DNA of 18,645 nucleotides from Spartobacteria bacterium UBA5019 (GCA_002396485.1 DGXZ01000062.1:57394-76038), one strand, 5' to 3'; positions 6,473 through 14,295 are shown, counted from the stretch's first letter. Numbers and translations are program-made. The notes: a model not told the origin generated them from the letters alone.

Positions 6473-7747
6473 ATGCCAGTTGTACCCAACGAACCTCTCG
6501 ACGCCGTGATCATCGGCGGAGGCCCGGCTGGGGCGGTGGCGGGAGCGTATCTCGCGCGGGCTGGCCTGCGACCGCTGATTTTAGAGAAGGGAAAGTTCCC
6601 CCGCTTCGCCATTGGCGAGTCCCTCCTGCCCTGCGGTAACGATATTTTGAAGGACCTCGGCGTTTGGCCCGAACTGGAGCAGGGCGGGTTCTTGAAAAAA
6701 TACGGCGCGGATTTTACCAGTGGCAAATCAGAGCGCTTCAACCGCTATTGGTTTCGGAATGCTCTGGGCAAAAACTACGAGCACACATTTCAAGTGGAGC
6801 GCGCCGCATTCGACAAAATCCTCCTCGACCGGGCACGCGGCGAAGGCTGCGAGGTCATGGAAGGCGTGCGCGTCTCTTCTGTGGCAGAAGATGATAAAGG
6901 TTTTCTAACCATCAATTACGATCAAGCCGATGGACGCCAGACAGTGAAAAGCCGCTGGCTGATCGATGCCAGCGGACGCTGCGGCGTGGCGGGAACGCAT
7001 TTGAAAATGCCAAAAGTGCCCACGCGCGACAGAAAGATGGTCGCCGTCTATGGACACTTTTCAGGCGTCCGGCGCAATAGTGGCGAGGCCGCAGGCCACA
7101 CGGTGATCGTCCGCTTCAAGGAGGGATGGTTTTGGTTTATTCCGCTATCACCCGACAAAACCTCGATCGGAGCCGTCGTTCCTCCGGACCTCCTTCGCGA
7201 AAATGGCGGAGATTTGGAGAAGTGCTTTCAAGATTGCGTGGAGACGACACCCGATGCGAAGTCGCGCATGGCTCAGGCGCAAAGCCTGCAACCACTCCGA
7301 GCCACGGCGGACTACAGTTGGAGGTTCCAATCCTTCGCCAAGAATCGCGTTTTGCTGACGGGGGATGCCGCAGGCTTTGTGGATCCAATTTTCTCCTCGG
7401 GAGTCATGCTTGCGATGAAGTCAGGACGCCTCGCGGCGGAAGTCATCCGAAAAGCCGAACTCGAAAAACGCGCCCTCACACCCAAGGAGTGCCGCGCCTA
7501 CACACAGGAGGTTTCAAGCTGGATGAGCCTCTACGGGCGGATCATCCGCTCGTTCTACGACCCCGCAGGCTTTGAGATTTTCATGCATCCGCTACCTTAC
7601 TTTCAGATTCCCCGCAGCATTGGGTATCTTGTGGGCGGACAGATGGACTTGCCGCTCTCCCAGCGCCTGCGCATTGCCGCATTTGGTGCGATTTGCCGAT
7701 TGCAGCGGGTTTTGAGTATCGCGCCTGCTATTCCCTCGCTGAGATAG
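6473..7747 (+). CDS. Flavin-dependent halogenase-like FAD oxidoreductase
   Basis: 424 residues with an N-terminal GGGPAG nucleotide-binding motif (15-20), an FAIGESLLP segment, and a second FAD block LLTGDAAGFVDPIFSSG (294-310). Two features point to the flavin-dependent halogenase branch rather than plain monooxygenases: WFWFIP at 219-224 matches the WxWxIP halogenase motif, and F302-x2-P305-x2-S308-x-G310 matches the second motif reported for this family. Lysines K75/K76 are near where the catalytic lysine of tryptophan halogenases would be, but an alignment is needed. Xanthomonadin loci, which make brominated aryl polyenes, carry related genes. Halogenation is therefore plausible but unproven; geranylgeranyl-reductase-like reduction is the main alternative. 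Confidence 0.78.
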   Translation: MPVVPNEPLDAVIIGGGPAGAVAGAYLARAGLRPLILEKGKFPRFAIGESLLPCGNDILKDLGVWPELEQGGFLKKYGADFTSGKSERFNRYWFRNALGKNYEHTFQVERAAFDKILLDRARGEGCEVMEGVRVSSVAEDDKGFLTINYDQADGRQTVKSRWLIDASGRCGVAGTHLKMPKVPTRDRKMVAVYGHFSGVRRNSGEAAGHTVIVRFKEGWFWFIPLSPDKTSIGAVVPPDLLRENGGDLEKCFQDCVETTPDAKSRMAQAQSLQPLRATADYSWRFQSFAKNRVLLTGDAAGFVDPIFSSGVMLAMKSGRLAAEVIRKAELEKRALTPKECRAYTQEVSSWMSLYGRIIRSFYDPAGFEIFMHPLPYFQIPRSIGYLVGGQMDLPLSQRLRIAAFGAICRLQRVLSIAPAIPSLR

Positions 7748-7762
7748 ACGCCGTCCCAAGTT

Positions 7763-8734
7763 ATGCGACTCCGACATGTTTTGATTTTTTCGGCGGCGCT
7801 GGCCTTGGTGGCCGCCGTATTCCGCCGGAGGCGCGGACGAGATTACAAAGAGGCGAGGTTTTACAAGGCGCTCTACCATCCGCATGCATTTGAACTCGCG
7901 ATCACAGCCCGGAGGCTTGTCGGAAGGCCTCTCAGCATGTGGGTCGCCTGCCTCATCGGCACCAGTTACGCACTCACACATCCCAAAGTGCTTCGCGAAA
8001 TCCAGGCAAACATCGCCCTGCTGGATCCCAGGAAGGCAACATGGGCAAACGCCGCCCGGGTGTGCATCCACCAAGCACTGAACTTCCGTGAATATGCGGA
8101 ACTGGGCGTGGGCGAAACCGGTGACGCACTGGAAATGCTCGGATCAAAAAAAGGCATTGAACATATCGAGGACGCACGCAGCGACGGAAAGGGCTGCCTT
8201 TTTGTCACAGGCCACTTTGGTTTTTTTGAACTCGGAGGACTGGTGATGTCCCTGATGGGCTATCCAATGACCACACTCACTCTTCCGGAGCCAACGACCG
8301 AGCTCACCCGCTGGCGGGCGGACTTCCGCAAACGCTGGGACGTTGAAACCGTGGTGGTCGGGAACGATGCCTTCTCTGCTGTGGAAATAACGCGCAAGCT
8401 CCGAAGCGGGGCAATGGTCGCCCTGCTCAGCGACCGTCCCTTCGACGCCAACATCGTCGAGGTCGATCTTCCGCACGGCCGCATTCCCTTTTCCACCGCT
8501 CCGGTCCTGCTTTCGCTCCTCTCCGGTGCGCCCATCATCGCCGCCGGCATCTGGCGCCAACCGAATGGAAAATTCACCATCGAAGCCTCCGCCCCGCTGC
8601 GCCCCGAGTGGTTGCCCGAGGGACGCGAGGCCACGCTGGCACACTTCACAACCCGACTGGCACAGGAAGGACTCGTGCCGCTCTTCGCCCGCGCCCCCGA
8701 GCAATGGCACCACTACTCACGACTCGAAAAATGA
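7763..8734 (+). CDS. LpxL/HtrB-type lysophospholipid or lipid A acyltransferase
   Basis: 323 residues. An N-terminal hydrophobic helix (about 5-20, followed by RRRR) anchors it in the inner membrane. The catalytic HX4E motif is HFGFFE (H151, E156), preceded by GCLFVTG as in PF03279 proteins. The SDRPF segment and C-terminal PEQWHHY also fit (family members usually have D-Q or D-R and PEQW). It would transfer an acyl chain from an acyl-ACP to a lipid acceptor. It is the second acyltransferase in the operon, and such enzymes recur in aryl-polyene clusters. It lies 15 bases after the halogenase-like gene and overlaps the dehydratase by ATGA. Confidence 0.85.
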   Translation: MRLRHVLIFSAALALVAAVFRRRRGRDYKEARFYKALYHPHAFELAITARRLVGRPLSMWVACLIGTSYALTHPKVLREIQANIALLDPRKATWANAARVCIHQALNFREYAELGVGETGDALEMLGSKKGIEHIEDARSDGKGCLFVTGHFGFFELGGLVMSLMGYPMTTLTLPEPTTELTRWRADFRKRWDVETVVVGNDAFSAVEITRKLRSGAMVALLSDRPFDANIVEVDLPHGRIPFSTAPVLLSLLSGAPIIAAGIWRQPNGKFTIEASAPLRPEWLPEGREATLAHFTTRLAQEGLVPLFARAPEQWHHYSRLEK

Positions 8735-9153
8735 ACAGACCCCTCACTCCACACGGGCCCGGATTCCGTTTTTTGGACACTTTTGAATGCCTCGAGAACA
8801 AAGGCATCGGGACCTGGCATCTCGATCCAAACCTGTGGTTTTTCAAAGACCACTTCCCCGGCAATCCGATCGCCCCCGCCGCGCTGCTCATGGAGTTCGC
8901 CGCACAGACCGCAGGATCGCTATGGATGCAGGGCTGCGGGGAACCCGATACGGCTGTGTTCGTTGCTTCGATTGATGCCATGCGCATCCAAAGCGCGGCC
9001 CTGCCGGACGAGACTCTGACCACCACCGTAACCCTTGTGAAAGAACTCGGCCCGCTCGCCCAATTCGAATTTGAAGTCACTACTGGCCCGCTCGCCGTGG
9101 CAAAGGGAAGGATCACTCTCAGCCGCCAACTGGCCCGCCCCGAGCCGGGTTAG
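8731..9153 (+). CDS. 3-hydroxyacyl-ACP dehydratase, FabZ/ApeP-like hotdog protein
   Basis: 140 residues from ATG 8731, which overlaps the previous stop (ATGA). The FabZ active-site block is visible as FFKDHFPGNPIAP…LLMEFAAQTAG, with catalytic H41 and E55. A longer frame reaches back to 8608 but overlaps the acyltransferase. The enzyme would dehydrate 3-hydroxyacyl-ACP to trans-2-enoyl-ACP. With no enoyl reductase alongside, repeated condensation and dehydration gives a conjugated polyene, which is the logic of aryl-polyene synthesis. Confidence 0.85.
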   Translation: MNRPLTPHGPGFRFLDTFECLENKGIGTWHLDPNLWFFKDHFPGNPIAPAALLMEFAAQTAGSLWMQGCGEPDTAVFVASIDAMRIQSAALPDETLTTTVTLVKELGPLAQFEFEVTTGPLAVAKGRITLSRQLARPEPG

Positions 9154-9382
9154 GTTGAAACGCGCTGCCGCGCGAAAAAGGGGAGCATGGTCGTCTCGAC
9201 CGTGCAGGCTACAGGAGTGGTTTGGTCATCGACGAGCTTGCCTCGCCGACCGAGAGAAATGGGACATGCCGGAGGATGTCCCTCCAAGGCAAACGATCGC
9301 GCTGCCGCGCGGATGCTGGTGCGGCAGCACCTCGTATAATTTGGCGTTCCCACCTGCCGTGAGTGGCGGCTACTTTGTCGGG
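9154..9382. other. Hairpin-rich spacer inside the operon, before the ketosynthase
   Basis: 229 bases separate the dehydratase stop from the likely ketosynthase start, while all other junctions in the operon are 39 bases or less. It holds four inverted repeats: ggtcg/cgacc around 9189-9201, gggacat 9261-9267 with atgtccc 9276-9282, overlapping ggagg/cctcc at 9271-9285, and gctgccgc 9301-9308 with gcggcagc 9321-9328. The string cgcgctgccgcgcg occurs near both ends (about 9160 and 9298). TATAAT occurs at 9335-9340 without a good -35. This looks like an inserted repeat element, possibly with an internal promoter. Confidence 0.5.
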
Positions 9383-10600
9383 GTGAATTCGCACAAGGAT
9401 GTTGTCATTACCGGTTGGGGCTGCGTGTCGCCACTCGGCGGCGACGCGCTCACGACTTGGGAGGCCTTGATGCGTGGTGAATCGGCGAGAGGGGAGATCA
9501 CATGTATTCCTGTCGAGGGATGTCGCGTGACGCAGGGTGCCGAGGCGCACCTGCCGGAATTGTCGGGGGTTTCTAAAAAGGAAGTCTCCCGCCTCAGCCG
9601 CGCCTCGCGCCTCGCGATTCCCGCAGCGAGACAGGCGATGGCGCATGCCGGAATCCTCGATGACAACGGGCGCAGTGTTTTTTCGAGGCTGGAACTCAGC
9701 ATCAGCACGACGGCTTGCGGCATGGAACGTGGAGAGGCATTCATGCGCGACATTTGCTCCGGCAACACGCGCCATCTGGCGTCCAAAATTTCGCGCTATC
9801 CCGCACATCAGCAAATCGGCGACCTGCAGCAACATCTCGGCTTTTCCGGTCCGTCCATGATTGTGTCGAACGCCTGCGCGAGCGGCGCGAACGCCATCGG
9901 CCATGCGGCGGACCTGCTTCGGGCAGGCTTTGCCGACATCGTTCTGGCGGGCGGTTACGAAGCGCTCTGCGAGTTGGTGTTTTGCGGTTTCGATTCGCTC
10001 CAGGCGCTGGATCCTGATCTGTGCAAGCCATTCGACCTCCATCGTCGGGGCCTCATGCTCGGCGAGGGCGCGGCATTTCTCGTCATGGAAACTTCAGCGC
10101 ATGCAAACCATCGCGGCGCAAAAATCAAAGGTCGCCTCGCAGGCTACGGGCATACGACGGACACACACCACATCACCCAACCCGACCCCACAGGAGCCCC
10201 GCTCGAAGGTGCAATCCATCGCGCCCTTCAGCAGGCAGGGCTCAAGCCTTCCGAGATTGGCTACCTCAACGCCCATGGCACGGCGACGGTCTTCAACGAC
10301 GGCGCCGAAGCTGCGGCCTTTGCGCGCGTGTTTGCCGAGGATCTCGCCACTGTGCGCATCAGCTCCACCAAAGCGGCAATCGGCCACACGCTGGGCGCCG
10401 CAGGCTCACTCGAGGCCGTCTTTGCGCTCGAGTGCCTCCGCACGGGCGACATCCCCCCGCAGATCAATACCACAAATCCGATCCCAGAACTCGCCCCCTG
10501 CCTGTCGCGACCGGGGGATAAACTGACCAAGCCTGCCGTGCTCAGCGTGAATCTGGGCTTCGGTGGATCCAATGCCGCGCTCGTCTTCACCGCCGCATGA
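9383..10600 (+). CDS. Beta-ketoacyl-ACP synthase (FabF/KAS II-like ketosynthase)
   Basis: 405 residues from GTG 9383 (VNSHKDVVITGWGCVSPLG). The thiolase-fold triad is complete: C165 in SNACASGAN, H298 in NAHGTATVFND, and H335 in IGHTLGAAGS with K330 just before it. The C-terminal LGFGGSNAALVF is also canonical. It catalyses decarboxylative condensation of malonyl-ACP with the growing acyl chain. The frame is open back to 9071 through the repeat-like spacer, but that part has no KS homology; GTG 9359 is another possible start. The stop overlaps the next gene by ATGA, as expected of a KS/chain-length-factor pair. Confidence 0.92.
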   Translation: MNSHKDVVITGWGCVSPLGGDALTTWEALMRGESARGEITCIPVEGCRVTQGAEAHLPELSGVSKKEVSRLSRASRLAIPAARQAMAHAGILDDNGRSVFSRLELSISTTACGMERGEAFMRDICSGNTRHLASKISRYPAHQQIGDLQQHLGFSGPSMIVSNACASGANAIGHAADLLRAGFADIVLAGGYEALCELVFCGFDSLQALDPDLCKPFDLHRRGLMLGEGAAFLVMETSAHANHRGAKIKGRLAGYGHTTDTHHITQPDPTGAPLEGAIHRALQQAGLKPSEIGYLNAHGTATVFNDGAEAAAFARVFAEDLATVRISSTKAAIGHTLGAAGSLEAVFALECLRTGDIPPQINTTNPIPELAPCLSRPGDKLTKPAVLSVNLGFGGSNAALVFTAA

Positions 10601-11604
10601 AAAATCCTGTCTCCATTCTCTCATTCGGCATTTCCTGCCCAGGCGGCACTTCCGCTGAAGCGCTAGAGGATTTTTCCAAATGGCCGGTCGAATCCGTGCC
10701 CGAGGCCGGTGGTTGCAGACTTCACGAAGTCGCCCGCATCAACCTCTCAGCGGAGCCCGTGAACCGCTGGCGCATGAAACCGAGGCTCCGCCGTGCCAGC
10801 CCGCTTTCGCATCACCTCATCGAGGCCATCGCGCAGACGCTTGAGGCCCGCCCTGATATCGACCCCGCGCGCGTGGGGGTGGTCGGCGCATTTTTCTTCG
10901 GGTGCCTGGAATACTCGGTGAGGTTTTACAAAGGCCTGAGCACCGATGGACGCCGCTTCGCAAGTCCCATCCTGTTTCCAGAGACCGTCGTGAACACGCC
11001 ACTCAGCCATGTGGTGGCCGAACTCGGAATCGGCGGCCCTGTTTACTCACAAGTCGGCGACACCTCCTGCTGGGTTTCCGCACTGCGAACAGCGTGTCTG
11101 TGGATCGAAAGCGGAGACATCGACCATGTCATTGTCGCCGGAGCGGAGGAGTTTGAACCACACCTCCTCGCTGCCTTCCACTCCCTTCGCTGGTTCACGG
11201 CGGACCATCCCTTCCGCATCGCCGAGGGGGCCGGAGCCGTCCTCATAGGCAAAAAGACGCCCGACGCCATTGCGGACATCACGCGCATAGCGGATGGCTA
11301 CACCTTCCGCACCCGAGACCAAGCTCGGATTGCAGGCGTCGAGTGTCTCGGAGAGTTCGACATAAAGGCCCCTGTAGTGGATACGGCCACCAGTTGGGCA
11401 TCTCAAACAGCAGCATCCCTCTTAAGCAACCGGCAACTCGTCAGTCTCAGCCAAGGACTACGGCACGATGGCTTCACGGCATCTTCCGTCTGGAACACCA
11501 TCCTCGCCGCGCAGCAGCCCCACTATCCACGCTTGGTTGTCCCGCACTGGGGCCTGTCGCAAAACATCGCCGCCGTGGAGATTTCACGCGCTGCAAATAT
11601 TTAA
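10597..11604 (+). CDS. Degenerate ketosynthase-like protein, putative chain-length factor
   Basis: 335 residues, clearly shorter than a full KS (about 400). The N-terminal half keeps KS-like landmarks (VVGAFFFGCLEYS, GGPVYSQVGDTSCWVSAL, then IDHVIVAGAEEF), with a Cys (C158) at the nucleophile position. The C-terminal half has neither an HGT-type nor a GHxxGAAG-type His motif and ends GLSQNIAAVEIS, in place of the usual GFGGSNA block. Without both His residues it should not condense chains itself and more likely pairs with the preceding KS as a chain-length factor. ATGA coupling to the KS supports a heterodimer. Its stop codon TAA lies inside a dispersed repeat. Confidence 0.72.
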   Translation: MKNPVSILSFGISCPGGTSAEALEDFSKWPVESVPEAGGCRLHEVARINLSAEPVNRWRMKPRLRRASPLSHHLIEAIAQTLEARPDIDPARVGVVGAFFFGCLEYSVRFYKGLSTDGRRFASPILFPETVVNTPLSHVVAELGIGGPVYSQVGDTSCWVSALRTACLWIESGDIDHVIVAGAEEFEPHLLAAFHSLRWFTADHPFRIAEGAGAVLIGKKTPDAIADITRIADGYTFRTRDQARIAGVECLGEFDIKAPVVDTATSWASQTAASLLSNRQLVSLSQGLRHDGFTASSVWNTILAAQQPHYPRLVVPHWGLSQNIAAVEISRAANI

Positions 11605-11640
11605 CCACGGAGAACACAGAGAGCACGGAGGAGAAGAATC
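11601..11640 (+). repeat. Dispersed repeat, cacagag/cacggag family, copy 3
   Basis: Starts ttaaccacgg and contains the 20-base core (11614-11633) identical to 188-207. The first bases supply the stop codon of the chain-length-factor-like gene. The following bases to about 11720 include a cctgattatcccgtcatcctgtcc string that looks like another short dispersed repeat type. Confidence 0.75.
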
Positions 11641-11724
11641 CAGCTTATTCAGCGGGCACCGATTTTTTCTTCAGGCAACCCCGGCCTGCGTATCCTGATT
11701 ATCCCGTCATCCTGTCCAAATACC

Positions 11725-11759
11725 AACGGCTATGAGATTTTCAATTTGAGCGAGCCGTT
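11725..11759 (+). terminator. Weak inverted repeat after the biosynthetic operon
   Basis: The arms aacggct (11725-11731) and agccgtt (11753-11759) pair perfectly across a 21-base loop and are followed by ttcac. It lies between the convergent operon end and hsdR. The long loop and missing U-tract make a terminator role doubtful. The rest of 11641-11858 shows nothing recognisable. Confidence 0.2.
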
Positions 11760-11858
11760 TTCACTTGTCGCGGCGTCTCTAGGGGCGCCGAATCGCTGCC
11801 CGTCGGCTGTCGCAGACCTCCGCCACAGTATGAATCCAAATGTATTCCGCGTTTGTCA

Positions 11859-14282
11859 TTACACCCACTCCGCACAAAGTAACTCCGCCTGCGCTAGCAC
11901 GGTCTTCACGGCTTCTTCCTGCAAGTCGGGTGGGTAGCCGTGTTTGTTCAGGATACGCTTTACCATGACTTTGATCTTGGCGCGGGCGCTTTCGCGGAGA
12001 GTCCAGTCGATGGTTACGCTTTTCTTCACTTGGGTGATGAGTTCCGCCGCGATGAGTTTCAGTTTATCGTCGCCCATTGCTTGCACGGCGCTGTCGTTGG
12101 AGGCGAGCGCATCGTAGAAGGCGATCTCGTCATCCGTTAGCCCCATGTCTTCGCCGCGCTTGGTGGCAGCGTCGAGGTCCTTGGCGAGTTTGATTAGCTC
12201 TTCGATGACCTGCATCGTGCTGATGGCACGGTTGTGGTAGGCGTTGAGGGTTTTCTTGAGCTTCTCGCTGAAGATCTGGCTCTGCACGACGTTCCGCTTG
12301 GAGCGCACCTTGAGTTCGTCTTTAAGCAGCTTCTCCAGGAGCTCGGCGGCGACGTTCTTGTGCTTGAGGCCGCGCACTTCGGCGAGGAATTGGTCGCTCA
12401 GGATGCTGATGTCCGGCTTGGCCAATCCGGCGGCGGTGAAGACATCGATCACCTGGCCTTCGGTGGTGATGGCTTTGCTTACAAGCTGGCGGATGGCGGC
12501 GTCGATCTGCTCGGGCGTCTTGCGGTTCTGGCTGCTCTGCTTGTTCATCGCGGCTTGTAGGGCTTGGAAGAAGCTCACGTCGTCGCGGATCTCCGTGGCT
12601 TCATCGCTCGCTGCGCAGAGGGCGAAGGCGCGGGAGAGTTCCGTCACCACCTGCACCCAGCGTTTCTTGCCGTCCTCCTGTTCAAGGATGTGCTCCTGCC
12701 CGGCGGGGATGAGCGCGAGGCGTTCGGTGGGTTTGCCGGTCGTCCACGCAGTCCAATTGAAGCCGTGCATCATGTCGCAGGCGATGCCGTGTTTCTCCAG
12801 CATCACCGCGATGGCCTGCGCGGTGTCGAAGGTCGGGTTCCCTTGACCGCCGCTCTCTGTGTAGGTGATGAGAGCCTTCTTAAGCTGATCCGCGAGGCCG
12901 AGGTAATCCACCACCAGACCGCCGGGCTTGTCGCGGAAGACGCGATTCACGCGGGCGATGGCCTGCATGAGGCCGTGGCCCTGCATCGGCTTGTCGGCAT
13001 ACATCGTGTGCAGGCAGGGCGCGTCGAAACCGGTCAGCCACATGTCGCGGACGATCACGATCTTGAAGGGGTCCTTGGCGTCTTTGAAACGGTTGGCCAG
13101 CTTGCGCCGGGCGTCCTTGCTGCGGATGTGCTTCTGCCAGTCGGGGCCGTCTTCGGCGCTGCCGGTCATCACGACTTTGAGCGTCTCCGCTTCCCACTCT
13201 GGCCGGAGCTTGATCAGCGCGTTGTAGAGGTCCACGCAGATGCGGCGGCTCATACTGACGATCATCGCCTTGCCGTCCATCGCCTCCACGCGCTTCTCGA
13301 AGTGCGCCACCAGATCGGCGGCCACGAGCGCGATGCGTTTCGGGTCGCCCACCAGCGCCTCCAGCGCGGCCCACTTCGTCTTGAGCTTTTCCTTCTTCGT
13401 CAGTTCCTCGCCTTCCGTGATTTCCTCAAACTCCACGTCCAGCTTCGGCAGCTCGGCGGCGTTCAGGCTGAGCTTGGAAATGCGGCTCTCGTAATAGATC
13501 GGCACCGTGGCCTTGTCGGCGACGGCGCGCTGGATGTCGTAGATGGAAATGTATTCGCCGAAGACCGCCCGCGTGTTCGCGTCGGTCTTCTCGATGGGCG
13601 TGCCGGTGAAGCCGATGAACGACGCATTCGGCAAGGCATCGCGCAAGTTGCTGGCGAAGCCGTAGGACATCTCGCCGGTTTGCGCACTCACCTTGCCGCC
13701 GAATCCATACTGGCTGCGGTGCGCTTCATCGGCGATGACTACAATGTTGCGGCGGTCCGAAAGCATTTCCATGCGGCCACCTTGCGCAACATTGCCCTCA
13801 CCCTCCGCTTCGCTCCTCCCTCTCCCACTGGGAGAGGGCCGGGGTGAGGGTGCCGAAGGCATAAACTTGTGAATAGTCGTGAACACCACGCCGCCGCTGG
13901 CCCGATTCAGCAGCTCGCGCAAATGCTCGCGCCCGCTGGCCTGCACCGGCGTCTGGCCGAGGATGTCCGCGCAGCGTTGGAACTGGCCGAAAAGCTGGTC
14001 GTCGAGATCGTTGCGGTCGGTCAGCACCACCAGCGTCGGGTTCTGCATCGCCGGATGCCGCACCACGCGCGCGGCGAAGAAGAGCATGGAAAACGACTTG
14101 CCGCTGCCCTGCGTGTGCCAGACCACGCCCGCGCGACGGTCGCCCGGCTTGCCGCCGCGTTGACGCCCGGACCAGTAAGTGCCCGCGTCCTCGCGCAACT
14201 CGCTGCCGGTCTCAGTAGTGACACACACCCGCACGGTTTCCTCGAAAGCGCGATCAATGTGACTCATAGGGTGTAGATTCAT
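11859..14282 (-). CDS. hsdR: Type I restriction enzyme R subunit, motor and C-terminal part only
   Basis: 807 residues against roughly 1000 or more for intact HsdR; the N-terminal HSDR_N nuclease domain (PD-(D/E)xK) is absent. Homology begins around AFEETVR and REDAGTYWSGR. Seen: Walker A HTQGSGKS (56-63), LTDRNDLDDQLF, DEAH box IADEAHRSQ (185-188), GFTGTPIEKT, MWLTGFDAPCLHTMY and QAIARVNRVFRD, all SF2 translocase motifs, then the long helical C-terminal domain. It could still bind ATP but cannot cleave DNA. Residues about 143-170 are an in-frame insertion from a palindromic repeat. Both N-terminal Met codons (14280-14282, 14265-14267) lie in the operator repeats of the neighbouring controller gene. 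No hsdS is in the window. Confidence 0.9.
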   Translation of the reverse strand: MNLHPMSHIDRAFEETVRVCVTTETGSELREDAGTYWSGRQRGGKPGDRRAGVVWHTQGSGKSFSMLFFAARVVRHPAMQNPTLVVLTDRNDLDDQLFGQFQRCADILGQTPVQASGREHLRELLNRASGGVVFTTIHKFMPSAPSPRPSPSGRGRSEAEGEGNVAQGGRMEMLSDRRNIVVIADEAHRSQYGFGGKVSAQTGEMSYGFASNLRDALPNASFIGFTGTPIEKTDANTRAVFGEYISIYDIQRAVADKATVPIYYESRISKLSLNAAELPKLDVEFEEITEGEELTKKEKLKTKWAALEALVGDPKRIALVAADLVAHFEKRVEAMDGKAMIVSMSRRICVDLYNALIKLRPEWEAETLKVVMTGSAEDGPDWQKHIRSKDARRKLANRFKDAKDPFKIVIVRDMWLTGFDAPCLHTMYADKPMQGHGLMQAIARVNRVFRDKPGGLVVDYLGLADQLKKALITYTESGGQGNPTFDTAQAIAVMLEKHGIACDMMHGFNWTAWTTGKPTERLALIPAGQEHILEQEDGKKRWVQVVTELSRAFALCAASDEATEIRDDVSFFQALQAAMNKQSSQNRKTPEQIDAAIRQLVSKAITTEGQVIDVFTAAGLAKPDISILSDQFLAEVRGLKHKNVAAELLEKLLKDELKVRSKRNVVQSQIFSEKLKKTLNAYHNRAISTMQVIEELIKLAKDLDAATKRGEDMGLTDDEIAFYDALASNDSAVQAMGDDKLKLIAAELITQVKKSVTIDWTLRESARAKIKVMVKRILNKHGYPPDLQEEAVKTVLAQAELLCAEWV
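13773..13856. repeat. Palindromic ctctccc/gggagag repeat embedded in frame in hsdR
   Basis: The core ccctctcccactgggagagg and its next g (13818-13838) is a near-perfect hairpin, nested inside ccctcaccc…gggtgaggg arms. It encodes the peptide PSPRPSPSGRGRSEAEGEG, foreign to HsdR, between TTIHKFMP and the SDRRN segment before the DEAH box. Other copies of the family are at 18555-18573 and 18610-18630. Confidence 0.75.
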
Positions 14283-14295
14283 AGGGTGCAGTCAT
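14259..14295 (+). promoter_or_regulatory. C-box-like operator upstream of the controller gene
   Basis: Two tandem 15-base units each carry tcatagggtg (14264-14273 and 14279-14288), bounded by gact at 14261 and agtc at about 14290. The layout GACT…ATAG…GTGTAGAtTCATAG…AGTC resembles, from memory, C-boxes bound by restriction controller proteins such as C.Esp1396I and C.AhdI. The gene starts about 15 bases downstream without a Shine-Dalgarno, consistent with the leaderless transcripts known for several C genes. It also covers the start codons of the divergent hsdR remnant. Confidence 0.6.

Noticed and set aside
8144..8713. Minus-strand open frame of 189 codons
   Set aside because: Antisense to the LpxL-like acyltransferase; composition of a shadow frame.
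9071..9382. N-terminal extension of the ketosynthase
   Set aside because: It overlaps the dehydratase and then reads through the hairpin-rich spacer; KS homology begins only at HKDVVITGWG.
12564..13847. Long plus-strand open frame of 427 codons
   Set aside because: It is antisense to hsdR, has repetitive His/Val/Leu/Asp composition typical of a shadow frame, and HsdR motifs are unambiguous on the other strand.
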